12,537 bases of DNA, taken from positions 1 through 12,537 of the forward strand of contig JAEYZJ010000035.1 in NCBI GenBank assembly GCA_023430705.1, written 5' to 3'. This DNA is from Pseudomonadota bacterium (GTDB taxonomy: Bacteria > Pseudomonadota > Alphaproteobacteria > Rhizobiales > Devosiaceae). The position numbers were made by a program, and so were the translations under genes. The notes under the pieces were generated by a model. That model was given only the letters and a program-made list of their open reading frames with translations, did not search any database and had not been told where the DNA came from. This document shows positions 1-6,739 of this stretch, piece by piece (position 1 is the stretch's first letter; every line of letters begins with the position of its first letter).

Positions 1-1041
1 GGCTTTCATGACCATGCGGCCCGCGCCTATACGAACTTCGCCGAGTATGCCGTGGTCTTCAAGGATTTCGAGCTGGCAGAGCGGCTGCTGACCGAAGGTA
101 TCGCGTTCGCTGCGCGGCACGACCTCGATTCCTCGACGCAATACCTGCTCGGCCGGCAGGCGCAGTTGCGCATGGAGCAAGGCAGGCTGCGCGAGGCGGA
201 GACGATCGCCCAGGGAGTGATCAGCATGGAGCGGCTGCCGGTCGTGATGCACCTGCCGGCGTTGACCGTGCTCGGGCGAGTGCAGATGCGAATGAACATG
301 CCGGAGGGGCAGCAGGCCCTGGAGCGGGCGCTCGCCGAGGGCCTGCCGACCGGCGAGCCTCAGCGGATCTTTCCCGTTCGCATCGCGCTGGTCGAGGCGG
401 CATGGCTGAGGCGAGATCTAGAGCCGGCGCGGGCGCAACTGCGTCTTCTCACCGAGATAGAGCTCACCGGGCTCCGGCAGTGGGACCTCGGCGAACTGGC
501 GGCTTGGTGGCGACGCTGCGAGATGCCGGAACCCCTGCCGGTGCCGCTCGACAGGATTCCTCGACCCTGGGCGCTGGAGATGGAAGGCGAGCCGGCCCGG
601 GCCGCCGAGGAATGGACCCGGCGGGGCCTGCCTTATGAGGCAGGACTGGCGCTTCTGCAGGTCGAGCAGGACGGCGGGACGGCGCTGCCCGCGGCCATGT
701 CGATCTTCGAGGCGATCGAGGCGCGGCAGGCGATGCTGCTGGCGCGCAACCGGGCGCAGGCCCTGGGCCTTGCCGTGGAGTTGCCGCGCTTACGGCGCGG
801 GCCGTACGCGAGTTCGCGCCGGCATCCGATGGGTCTCACCGCCAGCGAGCAGCAGGTGCTGCGCCTCATCGCCGAGGGCCGCAGCAACAAGGAGATCGCA
901 CGGTACCTGTCGCGTTCGCCGCGCACCATCGAGCATCAGGTCTCAGCCGTCCTGGGCAAATTCAGCGCTGCCAACCGGATCGAGGTGATGCTCCGGCTGC
1001 GCACCGAGCCCTGGCTCCTGACCCCCGTCGAGGATGCATAG
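1..1041 (+). CDS. LuxR-family transcriptional regulator, 5' end outside window
   Basis: The reading frame is open from base 1, so this is the C-terminal 346 residues of a longer protein. The last part (about bases 832-1011) is a LuxR/NarL-type helix-turn-helix: a GLTASEQQVLRLIAEG start, then SNKEIARYLSRSPRTIEHQ, with the usual S-x-R-T-x-E-x-H recognition-helix pattern and a following IEVMLRLR helix. The preceding residues are Leu/Ala/Arg/Glu-rich helices resembling the TPR-like sensor region of large MalT-like or AAA-LuxR regulators. These normally carry an N-terminal P-loop ATPase, which would lie upstream of the window. It should bind DNA in the cytoplasm and control transcription in response to an unknown signal. 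The neighbouring membrane protein and decarboxylase are possible targets, but that is inference from position only. The family call is firm for the HTH and weaker for the missing N-terminus. Confidence 0.87.
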   Translation, partial: GFHDHAARAYTNFAEYAVVFKDFELAERLLTEGIAFAARHDLDSSTQYLLGRQAQLRMEQGRLREAETIAQGVISMERLPVVMHLPALTVLGRVQMRMNMPEGQQALERALAEGLPTGEPQRIFPVRIALVEAAWLRRDLEPARAQLRLLTEIELTGLRQWDLGELAAWWRRCEMPEPLPVPLDRIPRPWALEMEGEPARAAEEWTRRGLPYEAGLALLQVEQDGGTALPAAMSIFEAIEARQAMLLARNRAQALGLAVELPRLRRGPYASSRRHPMGLTASEQQVLRLIAEGRSNKEIARYLSRSPRTIEHQVSAVLGKFSAANRIEVMLRLRTEPWLLTPVEDA

Positions 1042-1158
1042 GCGGCCTCACCCATCCCGCCCGGCGCGAAGTATGGGGGACACGCCCGCCAATCGTGGGC
1101 GTTGCTGCCGTCCGGTCTAGGCGGCGGCACCGATTTCTTCCCGGCCGGCGCGGACTAG

Positions 1159-1188
1159 CCTCCTCCCGCTCATTGTGGAGTGAGGAGG
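1159..1188 (+). promoter_or_regulatory. Hairpin that could mask the Shine-Dalgarno of the membrane protein gene
   Basis: CCTCCTC at 1159-1165 is a perfect complement of GAGGAGG at 1182-1188, which is the ribosome binding site for the ATG at 1194. A second short CTC/GAG pairing (1169-1171 with 1178-1180) extends the stem inward, leaving a six-base loop. In the mRNA this fold would cover the ribosome binding site. Any purine-rich ribosome binding site can find a complement by chance in GC-rich DNA, so functional control is a guess. Confidence 0.35.
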
Positions 1189-1193
1189 ACATC

Positions 1194-1895
1194 ATGACGA
1201 CTACTCGGAGTGCAGCAGCGCTGCGAGCCATGCGGCCGGCAAGCGGGCCGCGTCATTGGCTGATGCCGCGGCTGAGCGGTCCGGGGGGCTACTACAACAT
1301 CGGCAATGTGCTGGCGCTGGCGACCGGCGTTGGCCTGCAGTTCACCCACAGCCTCGGGTCTGGGCTGGGCGGGATCGACATCGTCGCCGGGTTCCTTTTC
1401 GGCAGCCCGCAGGCGGTGGCCTTCACCGTCGCGTCCGGCATCTACATCTGGAGCGGTGAGGTCTATCACCGTGCTTTCAGGGGAGGGGTGCCGGACCTCG
1501 GGCTGACCCGGATGGCAGACCTGCTTTCCGCACTCGGTGCGGTGGCGCTGACGGTCAGCCTCATCTTCATGGGCCAGGTGATCCCAGCGGTGGCGGCCGG
1601 CACCCTGTTCGTGCTCGGCAAGCTGGGCAGCGCCATGTTCGGTGACGGTGCCGTGGCGCCGCCGTTCTGGCCGCGCGGCTGGCCCGATCCGTTCCGGGTG
1701 ATAGTCATCGCTTCGCGGGTGCCGGCGCTTGCGGCGCCTGGTCTCGACCTCATCTACCAGCTGGCCCTCGGTTCTCCACCGGTCGCGCTGGTGCAGCCGG
1801 CAGTGCTCATCGTCTGCCAGCTCCTCTGGGCCTGGGCTGACCTGCTCCTCTCCGGATTCGGACGGCGGTCGGTATTGCCCGTGGCGGCAGGCTGA
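1194..1895 (+). CDS. Multi-pass membrane protein of unknown function
   Basis: This 233-residue protein is not recognised. The start at 1194 is chosen because a strong GAGGAGG ribosome binding site sits five bases before the ATG; the open frame upstream reads as Arg-rich low-quality sequence. It has about five or six hydrophobic segments, near residues 34-52, 73-86, 109-128, 129-148, 167-187 and 198-219, and a basic N-terminus. This suggests an inner-membrane protein. A Gly-Tyr-Tyr-Asn segment (about 32-35) precedes the first hydrophobic stretch, and an aromatic Pro-rich loop (PPFWPRGWPDP) lies between segments four and five. No transporter or enzyme motif was found. It sits between the LuxR regulator and the decarboxylase, 195 bases before the latter, so a shared role such as amine or amino acid handling is possible but unsupported by sequence. 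Confidence 0.75.
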   Translation: MTTTRSAAALRAMRPASGPRHWLMPRLSGPGGYYNIGNVLALATGVGLQFTHSLGSGLGGIDIVAGFLFGSPQAVAFTVASGIYIWSGEVYHRAFRGGVPDLGLTRMADLLSALGAVALTVSLIFMGQVIPAVAAGTLFVLGKLGSAMFGDGAVAPPFWPRGWPDPFRVIVIASRVPALAAPGLDLIYQLALGSPPVALVQPAVLIVCQLLWAWADLLLSGFGRRSVLPVAAG

Positions 1896-1903
1896 GGCGC
1901 GGC

Positions 1904-2221
1904 ATGCGTGGCTACAGCGAACACGCGGGCCGCCTCACGCGGCTCGTCCATGACCGGGAGAACGGCGCTTTCGTCGCCGAGTGCATCCCGCACCCGATCA
2001 ATGCGACGTCCATGGCAGCCGAGGCACAGCAGGCGCCGGCTGCCGGGCTATCGACGATCCCGACTTCATCTCCAGCATCAGGAGTGGAACATGAACACCC
2101 ACGTCACGACGATCGAACCGAAGGTGCCACCGGGCCTCGCAACGATGCCGCGCGACGCGCTCGAAGGCATCGAGCACCGGCTGCGGACGGCGCATGCGAA
2201 CCACCTGGGGTACCCCTATAA
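1904..2221 (+). CDS. Doubtful small ORF overlapping the decarboxylase start
   Basis: An open frame starts at an ATG eight bases after the membrane protein stop, with TGAGG six bases upstream as a possible ribosome binding site. Its first 40 or so codons have GC-rich third positions like real genes in this window. It then runs 131 bases into the decarboxylase gene in another frame, where its codon use degrades. I do not recognise the product (begins MRGYSEHAGRL). It may be a small real protein with a spurious long tail, a decayed gene, or chance. Confidence 0.2.
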   Translation: MRGYSEHAGRLTRLVHDRENGAFVAECIPHPINATSMAAEAQQAPAAGLSTIPTSSPASGVEHEHPRHDDRTEGATGPRNDAARRARRHRAPAADGACEPPGVPL

Positions 2222-3269
2222 CCTCACGGGGGCGGCTGCCGTCCCCCCCCGTTTCGGCAACTACCTGATCAACAATCTGGGCGATCCCTATGTTGGCTCG
2301 CACTACGCGTCAGAGGTGTGCGATCTCGAGCGCGAGGCGGTGGACTGGCTGATGGACCTCTGGGGCTGTGCCGACCACCAGGACTACTGGGGATCGATCG
2401 GGGCGAGCGGAACCGAAGGGAATCTCTGGGCTCTCTACCTTGCCCGGGAGGCCTTCCCCGAAGCCATCGTCGTTTACTCGCGATCGGCGCACTACTCGAT
2501 CCCCAAGGCGGCGCGCATCCTCAGGATCGGCACGCAGGTGGTCGACTGCACGCCGGGTGGCGAGATCTCGCTGACCGACCTGCGCCGCGTCCTGCTGCGG
2601 CTCAGGAGCGCCTTCGTCATCGTCGCGCTCACCTGCGGCACGACGGTCAAGGGCGCCCATGACGACATCGCCGGGGCGCTCGAGGTGCTCGACGACGCTG
2701 GCTTTCCTGCGCACAGGCGATACGTCCACGTGGACGGGGCCCTCAATGGCATGGTGCTGCCCTTCCTCGATGGCGTTCCGGACCGACTGCAACCGAGCTT
2801 CCGGCACGCGATCAGCTCGATCTCGACCTCGGGGCACAAGATGATCGGCACCACCATGCCGTGTGGCGCGCTTGTCGTGGAGCGCCGCCATGTCGAGCGG
2901 GTGGCCTCCGGGATCGCCTACCTGCGATCCAACGACACCACCCTGATGGGGTCACGCAACGGCCATGCCGTGCTGTCCCTCTGGGCCCGCCTCCATGGCC
3001 ACGGCCACGAGGGGTTCCGGCAGGACGCGGCCCGCTGCGTCGAACGCGCCAGGGGGCTGGCTGCCAGCCTTGCCGACGCGGGTGTTCCGGTGCTGCTCAA
3101 TCCCTGGTCGCTCACCGTGTTGTTCCCGCAGCCCGACGAAACCATCGTCAAGCGCTACCAGCTGGCCTGCACGGCCGGCGAAGCGCACGCGATCGTCATG
3201 CCCAGCGTCACCGACCACCTGCTGGCCCGCTTCCTGACGGACTACCTCAACTGGTGGTCATCGCAGTAG
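2091..3269 (+). CDS. hdc: PLP-dependent histidine decarboxylase / serine decarboxylase family enzyme
   Basis: This 392-residue cytosolic enzyme belongs to the group II PLP-dependent decarboxylases. It contains the family's GTEGN motif (residues 107-111), the cofactor-stacking His in SRSAHYS (H134), the cofactor-binding Asp in HVDGAL (D215), the Schiff-base lysine in STSGHKMIG (K250) and GSRNGHA (287-293). All catalytic positions look intact. The start at 2091 is supported by AGGAG six bases upstream; the frame before it is Arg-rich and non-coding in character. The length fits bacterial PLP histidine decarboxylases (about 380 aa), which make histamine from histidine. Several stretches (YPYNL, INNLGDP, DGAL, QLAC, VMPSVT) are, from memory, closer to plant serine decarboxylase, which makes ethanolamine. 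The substrate is therefore unresolved and the symbol is provisional. No siderophore genes, a common setting for such enzymes, are visible. Confidence 0.9.
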   Translation: MNTHVTTIEPKVPPGLATMPRDALEGIEHRLRTAHANHLGYPYNLTGAAAVPPRFGNYLINNLGDPYVGSHYASEVCDLEREAVDWLMDLWGCADHQDYWGSIGASGTEGNLWALYLAREAFPEAIVVYSRSAHYSIPKAARILRIGTQVVDCTPGGEISLTDLRRVLLRLRSAFVIVALTCGTTVKGAHDDIAGALEVLDDAGFPAHRRYVHVDGALNGMVLPFLDGVPDRLQPSFRHAISSISTSGHKMIGTTMPCGALVVERRHVERVASGIAYLRSNDTTLMGSRNGHAVLSLWARLHGHGHEGFRQDAARCVERARGLAASLADAGVPVLLNPWSLTVLFPQPDETIVKRYQLACTAGEAHAIVMPSVTDHLLARFLTDYLNWWSSQ

Positions 3270-3280
3270 GCGACACGGAG

Positions 3281-3301
3281 GGCGCCGGTCCAGCCGGCGC
3301 C
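3281..3301 (+). terminator. GC-rich hairpin after the decarboxylase gene
   Basis: GGCGCCGG at 3281-3288 pairs perfectly with CCGGCGCC at 3294-3301 around a five-base loop, 11 bases after the decarboxylase stop. No run of T follows, so this is not a canonical intrinsic terminator. Its position still suggests 3'-end formation or mRNA protection, separating the decarboxylase from the effector genes. Confidence 0.42.
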
Positions 3302-3413
3302 TCTGCTGCTGGCACGTGTTACATTCGTCACAGCCCCCGGAGTTCACCGCTGTCACCATGCTTGCGGCAAGTCGTGACGCGCGCTGTGAGTACGAGGGAT
3401 CGACGAGGGCATC

Positions 3414-3869
3414 ATGGAAGATACCGAATTCGACCGCCTGATGGGCGCGGTCGGTCCGCAGGACGACGCCATCCTCGCTGTCGTCAAGACACCGGACGGC
3501 GCCTATGCCATCCGCTTCGAGGAGATCGACGTGCTGGTGGAGCGGGACATGGACCGCGACCGCATCGCATTGTCGATCGAACTCGGCGTGCCGCGGCCCG
3601 CCAATGCGCTTTCGGTCCACGAGACACTGCTGAGCTACAACATGCTCTGGCGCGAGACCGGCGGGGTGCGGATGGCGCTGACCGGGAAGGGCGGCGCGGT
3701 GGTCCAGTTCGTCGATCTCACGGGGGCGGAAATCAACGCGGTCGGGATCGCCACCGTTGCGTCCAATCTCGCCAGTCTCAGCAATATCTGGCTGGCGTTC
3801 CTCGAGTCCGAGGGCAGCGATGTGAACGCGCCCGAGCCGATCCTGCCCGACACCTTCATCCGCGCCTAA
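3414..3869 (+). CDS. CesT-like type III secretion chaperone for the kinase effector
   Basis: This 151-residue, acidic, soluble protein has the layout of class I T3SS chaperones (CesT/SycE type). It has an N-terminal helix (EDTEFDRLMGAV), beta strands (AYAIRFEEIDVLVERD; IALSIELGV), a central helix with the family-like LLSYNMLWRETGGVRMAL (about 72-89), and further strands and a C-terminal helix (NLASLSNIWLAFLES, about 118-132). Such proteins dimerise, bind the N-terminal region of one effector, keep it partly unfolded and bring it to the export ATPase. The gene lies directly before the kinase gene: its stop codon overlaps the kinase ribosome binding site and the ATGs are co-directional, the classic chaperone/effector arrangement. 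GAGGGC just upstream serves as its own ribosome binding site. The partner assignment is inferred from this adjacency. Confidence 0.8.
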   Translation: MEDTEFDRLMGAVGPQDDAILAVVKTPDGAYAIRFEEIDVLVERDMDRDRIALSIELGVPRPANALSVHETLLSYNMLWRETGGVRMALTGKGGAVVQFVDLTGAEINAVGIATVASNLASLSNIWLAFLESEGSDVNAPEPILPDTFIRA

Positions 3870-3880
3870 GGAGTCCGTCG

Positions 3881-6106
3881 ATGTCCAACGGAATTACGCT
3901 AGGCAAGGGCGCGAGCCTGCAGCAGGTCAGCGACCAGCTCAAGAACCAGTCGAATGAGGATGGCCGCCTGCTGGCGCGCACCAACAAGCACGGCGAAACC
4001 GTGCTCTATGCGCGGCCTGCGGCCAAGAATGTCTTCGACAAGATCTCGCATTTCATCGACCGGCAGACGGGTCGCACCGAGCGACGCGAAGAGCGGGCGC
4101 GGGAGGCCGTCTACAGCCTAGTGCGGGAGGTCACGGCAAATCGCTCGGAGTTCTCGCCGGGCTTGTTCAGGGAACTCGGCACGGCCATCAAGCATTGGTC
4201 GAGCAACAAACAGCTGACCGGCACAGTGCTGTCCCACATCTCGGAAAGCGTACGCAACCTGCCCGGGAAACCTATGCCAAGCGGAGAGACGCTCGGTTCC
4301 CTTGGCATTGCCCGCGACAGCGATTTTCTGAGAGAGGCCGCAAATCGCCTGGCTAGAGGTAACGCCGACCTGAAAGAGGTAGCTACTGAGTTGGGCGATG
4401 ACCTTGTCGACGAGATTCTTGTCCGTAACGAGAAAGACGAGGTCGCCCGCAATGCGTTCGCCATCTCCAACGGTATCCGATTGGTGGACGAAATGAGTGG
4501 CGTTATCAGGGACATGCTCGCGAAGCGAGTTCCGCCGGTTACGCTGGACAACGCCGATCTGACAGCTCTGTGCAGAACCGCATTCATCGAGGCAGCCTCC
4601 AAGGTCCGGGACGATGGCTTGCTCGAAGGCGTGATCAAGGAAGTTGACCACGGTCTCGATGCGACGGGTAAGGTCAAGGTCAGGGAGATGAACCACATCC
4701 AAGTGGGGGGCGAGGAGTATGAGCCGATGCGGCGGCTCGATGCCGGCGCCTTCGGTGAGGTCTACGAGTTCCAGTCAGTCGGGGACCCAGACACCAAGAT
4801 TGCCGTGAAGTTTACGCTCGGCCTCGACATGAACAGCATCAAGGGCGACGGGCGCGAGTATTCCGAGGCGCTGCGCGCTGCGAGCGAAGAAATCACGATG
4901 CACACCAAGGCTTACGGCAGTGGCATCAAGGAAGTCGTTGAGATCAAGGGCCATTTCCGCATGCCCGACGGCAACATCGCGGTTGCGATGGAGATGGCCC
5001 CCAATGGTGGCGTCCACCAAATGGGCAAGCTCCTGGCCGAAGCGATTGAGAATCACGTGTTGACCAAGGACGAGGCGAACATCCTGAGCCTGACCATGCT
5101 TCGGGACATGACAACGGGTCTTGAGCATATGCACAAGGCCAACACGACCCATCTCGATTTCAAGCCGCCAAACTGCTTCATCGGCGAAGATGGCACGGTC
5201 AAACTGGGCGATTTCGGCATGTCGCTGGCTGTCGACACGACCGACAAATCGGGCAAATACGAGAACATCGGCAAGTTGGATTCTCCCCTCTACAAGGCCC
5301 CCGAGCTCGTCGAGTCGAAGAAATCCATCGAAACTGCCAACGCCAAGGAAAAGAAGGACATCGCCAGCCGCGTCGCGGACGCCGTAACGCAGCTGAAGGA
5401 TCTGTTTCCCAAAGGCACGAAAGACACGCTGCTCGCAGCGCTCGCGGCCAACGTCAACGAGAAGGCCGTTGGCGACATCGTCAAGCGCAACGCCGACTAC
5501 AAGGCCGGTCTGCGCTTCGACAACAAGGTCGATGTGTGGGGCCTCGGCATGACGGGGGTCCAGTTATTCTCCGGAGGCCTTCCATTTGCCCATCTCGGTG
5601 GGTTCGACTCGGTTGCCGAAGACCTCCTTGTCGACTACGCGGCCAACCCGAACAACTCGCCACTTTCTGATGCTATTCTGGTAGACGGCAAGCTCGCCCC
5701 CAAGCCGGGGTCGGTGGCGACAAAGACCGGCAACGCGCAGATCGACGACCTGCTCACCCGCATGCTGAGGCCAAAGGCAAGCGATCGAGACGGGGCGACC
5801 CAACTGCTGCGGCACGCTGCGTTCGACATAGCGGGGGTAGGCAGCGGGCCGGCCAGGAAACTGATCTTGGCCATCAAGAGCCGTAATCCGGTGGAGATTG
5901 CGCAGGCGAAGCAGGCGTTGAACCTCGAGATGCAGTTGGTGAAGGTCCCCAAGCAGGCGATCCACGGTTCGACGCTCTCGTCCCCGCCCAAGTTGCTGGT
6001 CGAAACGGGCGACACGGTGGGGACCAGCAATTCGATCCCACCCCTGCCGCAGACGCCGACGCCCATAACCGGCAAGACCGGCAGTGACGACGAGAGCAAA
6101 GTCTAG
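3881..6106 (+). CDS. Putative type III effector with eukaryotic-type Ser/Thr kinase domain
   Basis: This is a 741-residue protein. The ATG at 3881 has AAGGAG overlapping the chaperone stop; the open frame further upstream is antisense-like to the decarboxylase and chaperone genes. Residues 1-50 are Ser/Gln/Asn-rich, like a secretion signal. Residues 50-270 are an unrecognised helical region. A protein kinase domain spans about 280-650: glycine loop LDAGAFGEV (first Gly replaced), ATP-binding K310 in IAVKF, helix-C Glu (336 or 337), catalytic loop HLDFKPPN with D426, K428 and N431, DFG at 444-446, APE at 473-475 and D551 in DVWGLG. The HRD arginine is Leu, making it a non-RD kinase. About 64 extra residues lie between APE and D551. 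The C-terminus carries PPLPQTPTP (720-728). It should phosphorylate host proteins after injection. Delivery is inferred from the chaperone and T3SS neighbours; no signal peptide is present. Confidence 0.85.
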   Translation: MSNGITLGKGASLQQVSDQLKNQSNEDGRLLARTNKHGETVLYARPAAKNVFDKISHFIDRQTGRTERREERAREAVYSLVREVTANRSEFSPGLFRELGTAIKHWSSNKQLTGTVLSHISESVRNLPGKPMPSGETLGSLGIARDSDFLREAANRLARGNADLKEVATELGDDLVDEILVRNEKDEVARNAFAISNGIRLVDEMSGVIRDMLAKRVPPVTLDNADLTALCRTAFIEAASKVRDDGLLEGVIKEVDHGLDATGKVKVREMNHIQVGGEEYEPMRRLDAGAFGEVYEFQSVGDPDTKIAVKFTLGLDMNSIKGDGREYSEALRAASEEITMHTKAYGSGIKEVVEIKGHFRMPDGNIAVAMEMAPNGGVHQMGKLLAEAIENHVLTKDEANILSLTMLRDMTTGLEHMHKANTTHLDFKPPNCFIGEDGTVKLGDFGMSLAVDTTDKSGKYENIGKLDSPLYKAPELVESKKSIETANAKEKKDIASRVADAVTQLKDLFPKGTKDTLLAALAANVNEKAVGDIVKRNADYKAGLRFDNKVDVWGLGMTGVQLFSGGLPFAHLGGFDSVAEDLLVDYAANPNNSPLSDAILVDGKLAPKPGSVATKTGNAQIDDLLTRMLRPKASDRDGATQLLRHAAFDIAGVGSGPARKLILAIKSRNPVEIAQAKQALNLEMQLVKVPKQAIHGSTLSSPPKLLVETGDTVGTSNSIPPLPQTPTPITGKTGSDDESKV

Positions 6107-6133
6107 CTCCCTGCGGGCGCAGACCGAGAACGG

Positions 6134-6161
6134 GAGGGCGGTGCCGCGAGGCGCCGCCTTC
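6134..6161 (+). terminator. Strong hairpin with GNRA tetraloop after the kinase gene
   Basis: GGGCGGTGCC (6136-6145) pairs with GGCGCCGCCT (6150-6159) around the loop GCGA, a GNRA tetraloop. Two more pairs (A6135-T6160, G6134-C6161) extend it to 12 pairs with two G-U wobbles. It lies 27 bases after the kinase stop. Only TTGGTT follows, not a clean T run. It probably ends or attenuates transcription, or protects the upstream mRNA, between the two effector modules. Confidence 0.5.
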
Positions 6162-6245
6162 TTGGTTAGCCCGCCAGCGTGTCACGTCCGGCACAAGCCG
6201 CTGGGTCGTGGGGTGTAGAACGGCCTCAGACATGAGGGACAAGAA

Positions 6246-6701
6246 GTGCGCGACGTGAACCACGCCATCGACAATCTGCGACAGTTGACCAAGCTGCCGT
6301 CGCTGGATCTGGATGCGGCGGGCAATCTCACCCTGATCTTCGACGGCACGACACCGCTCAATCTGGCCAAGATTGACGGGAGGACGGTCGAGGTCTGGTC
6401 GGAGCTCCAGGGGCTCGGCAGCACCAGCGATGCCGGCACGCTGCTCCGGCTGCTCGAGAGCAATCACCTGGGCGAGGGCACGGGCGCGGCGCGCCTCGCA
6501 GTCGCCCCGGGCAGGAGCACTTTCGTGCTGTGCGAGCGCATTGATGTCGAGCCGCTGAGTGACACGCAGTTTGGCGAGCGGATCATAGGCTTTCTCAAAT
6601 ACGTGACCTTCTGGAACTCGGCCGTGGGAGCAAGCTCGACTGCACCACGCAATCCCGCGGCTTCGACCCTCGATACTGGCGACTTCATCATCCGGGGCTG
6701 A
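6246..6701 (+). CDS. CesT-like type III secretion chaperone for the RasGAP-like effector
   Basis: This is a second 151-residue chaperone-like protein, the same length as the one at 3414 but clearly diverged. The predicted order is an N-terminal helix (HAIDNLRQLTKLP), strands (NLTLIFDG; TVEVWSEL), a helix with LLRLLESNHLGEGTGAARLAV (about 66-86, matching the chaperone signature of a Leu-rich helix then a Gly-rich turn), strand TFVLCERI and a C-terminal helix GERIIGFLKYVTFWN. The start is GTG at 6246, with TGAGGGA six bases upstream; a nearby ATG at 6232 is out of frame. It ends in DFIIRG, similar to FIRA at the end of the first chaperone. It lies 38 bases before the RasGAP-like effector gene, so it should bind that protein and target it to the T3SS. 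The partner is inferred from position. Confidence 0.75.
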   Translation: MRDVNHAIDNLRQLTKLPSLDLDAAGNLTLIFDGTTPLNLAKIDGRTVEVWSELQGLGSTSDAGTLLRLLESNHLGEGTGAARLAVAPGRSTFVLCERIDVEPLSDTQFGERIIGFLKYVTFWNSAVGASSTAPRNPAASTLDTGDFIIRG

Positions 6702-6739
6702 ACCACGGCGTCCACCGACACATCAACTGGGGACTCAGA

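Noticed and set aside
2310..2891. 193-codon - strand open frame opposite the decarboxylase
   Set aside because: The decarboxylase has all catalytic motifs on the + strand; this frame has antisense composition and no recognisable motif.
3310..3328. TGGCAC that might begin a sigma-54 promoter before the first chaperone
   Set aside because: The required TTGC/GC element at the -12 position is absent (ACAT is found there).
3361..3371. Perfect short palindrome CTTGCGGCAAG upstream of the first chaperone
   Set aside because: A five-base arm is too short to call an operator without further copies or a known regulator motif; I found no second copy before the other effector module.
2861..3880. Long N-terminal extension of the kinase frame overlapping the decarboxylase and first chaperone genes
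   Set aside because: It is Arg/Pro/Gly-rich, as expected of a shadow frame in high-GC DNA, and overlaps two well-supported genes. A strong ribosome binding site and ATG sit at 3881.
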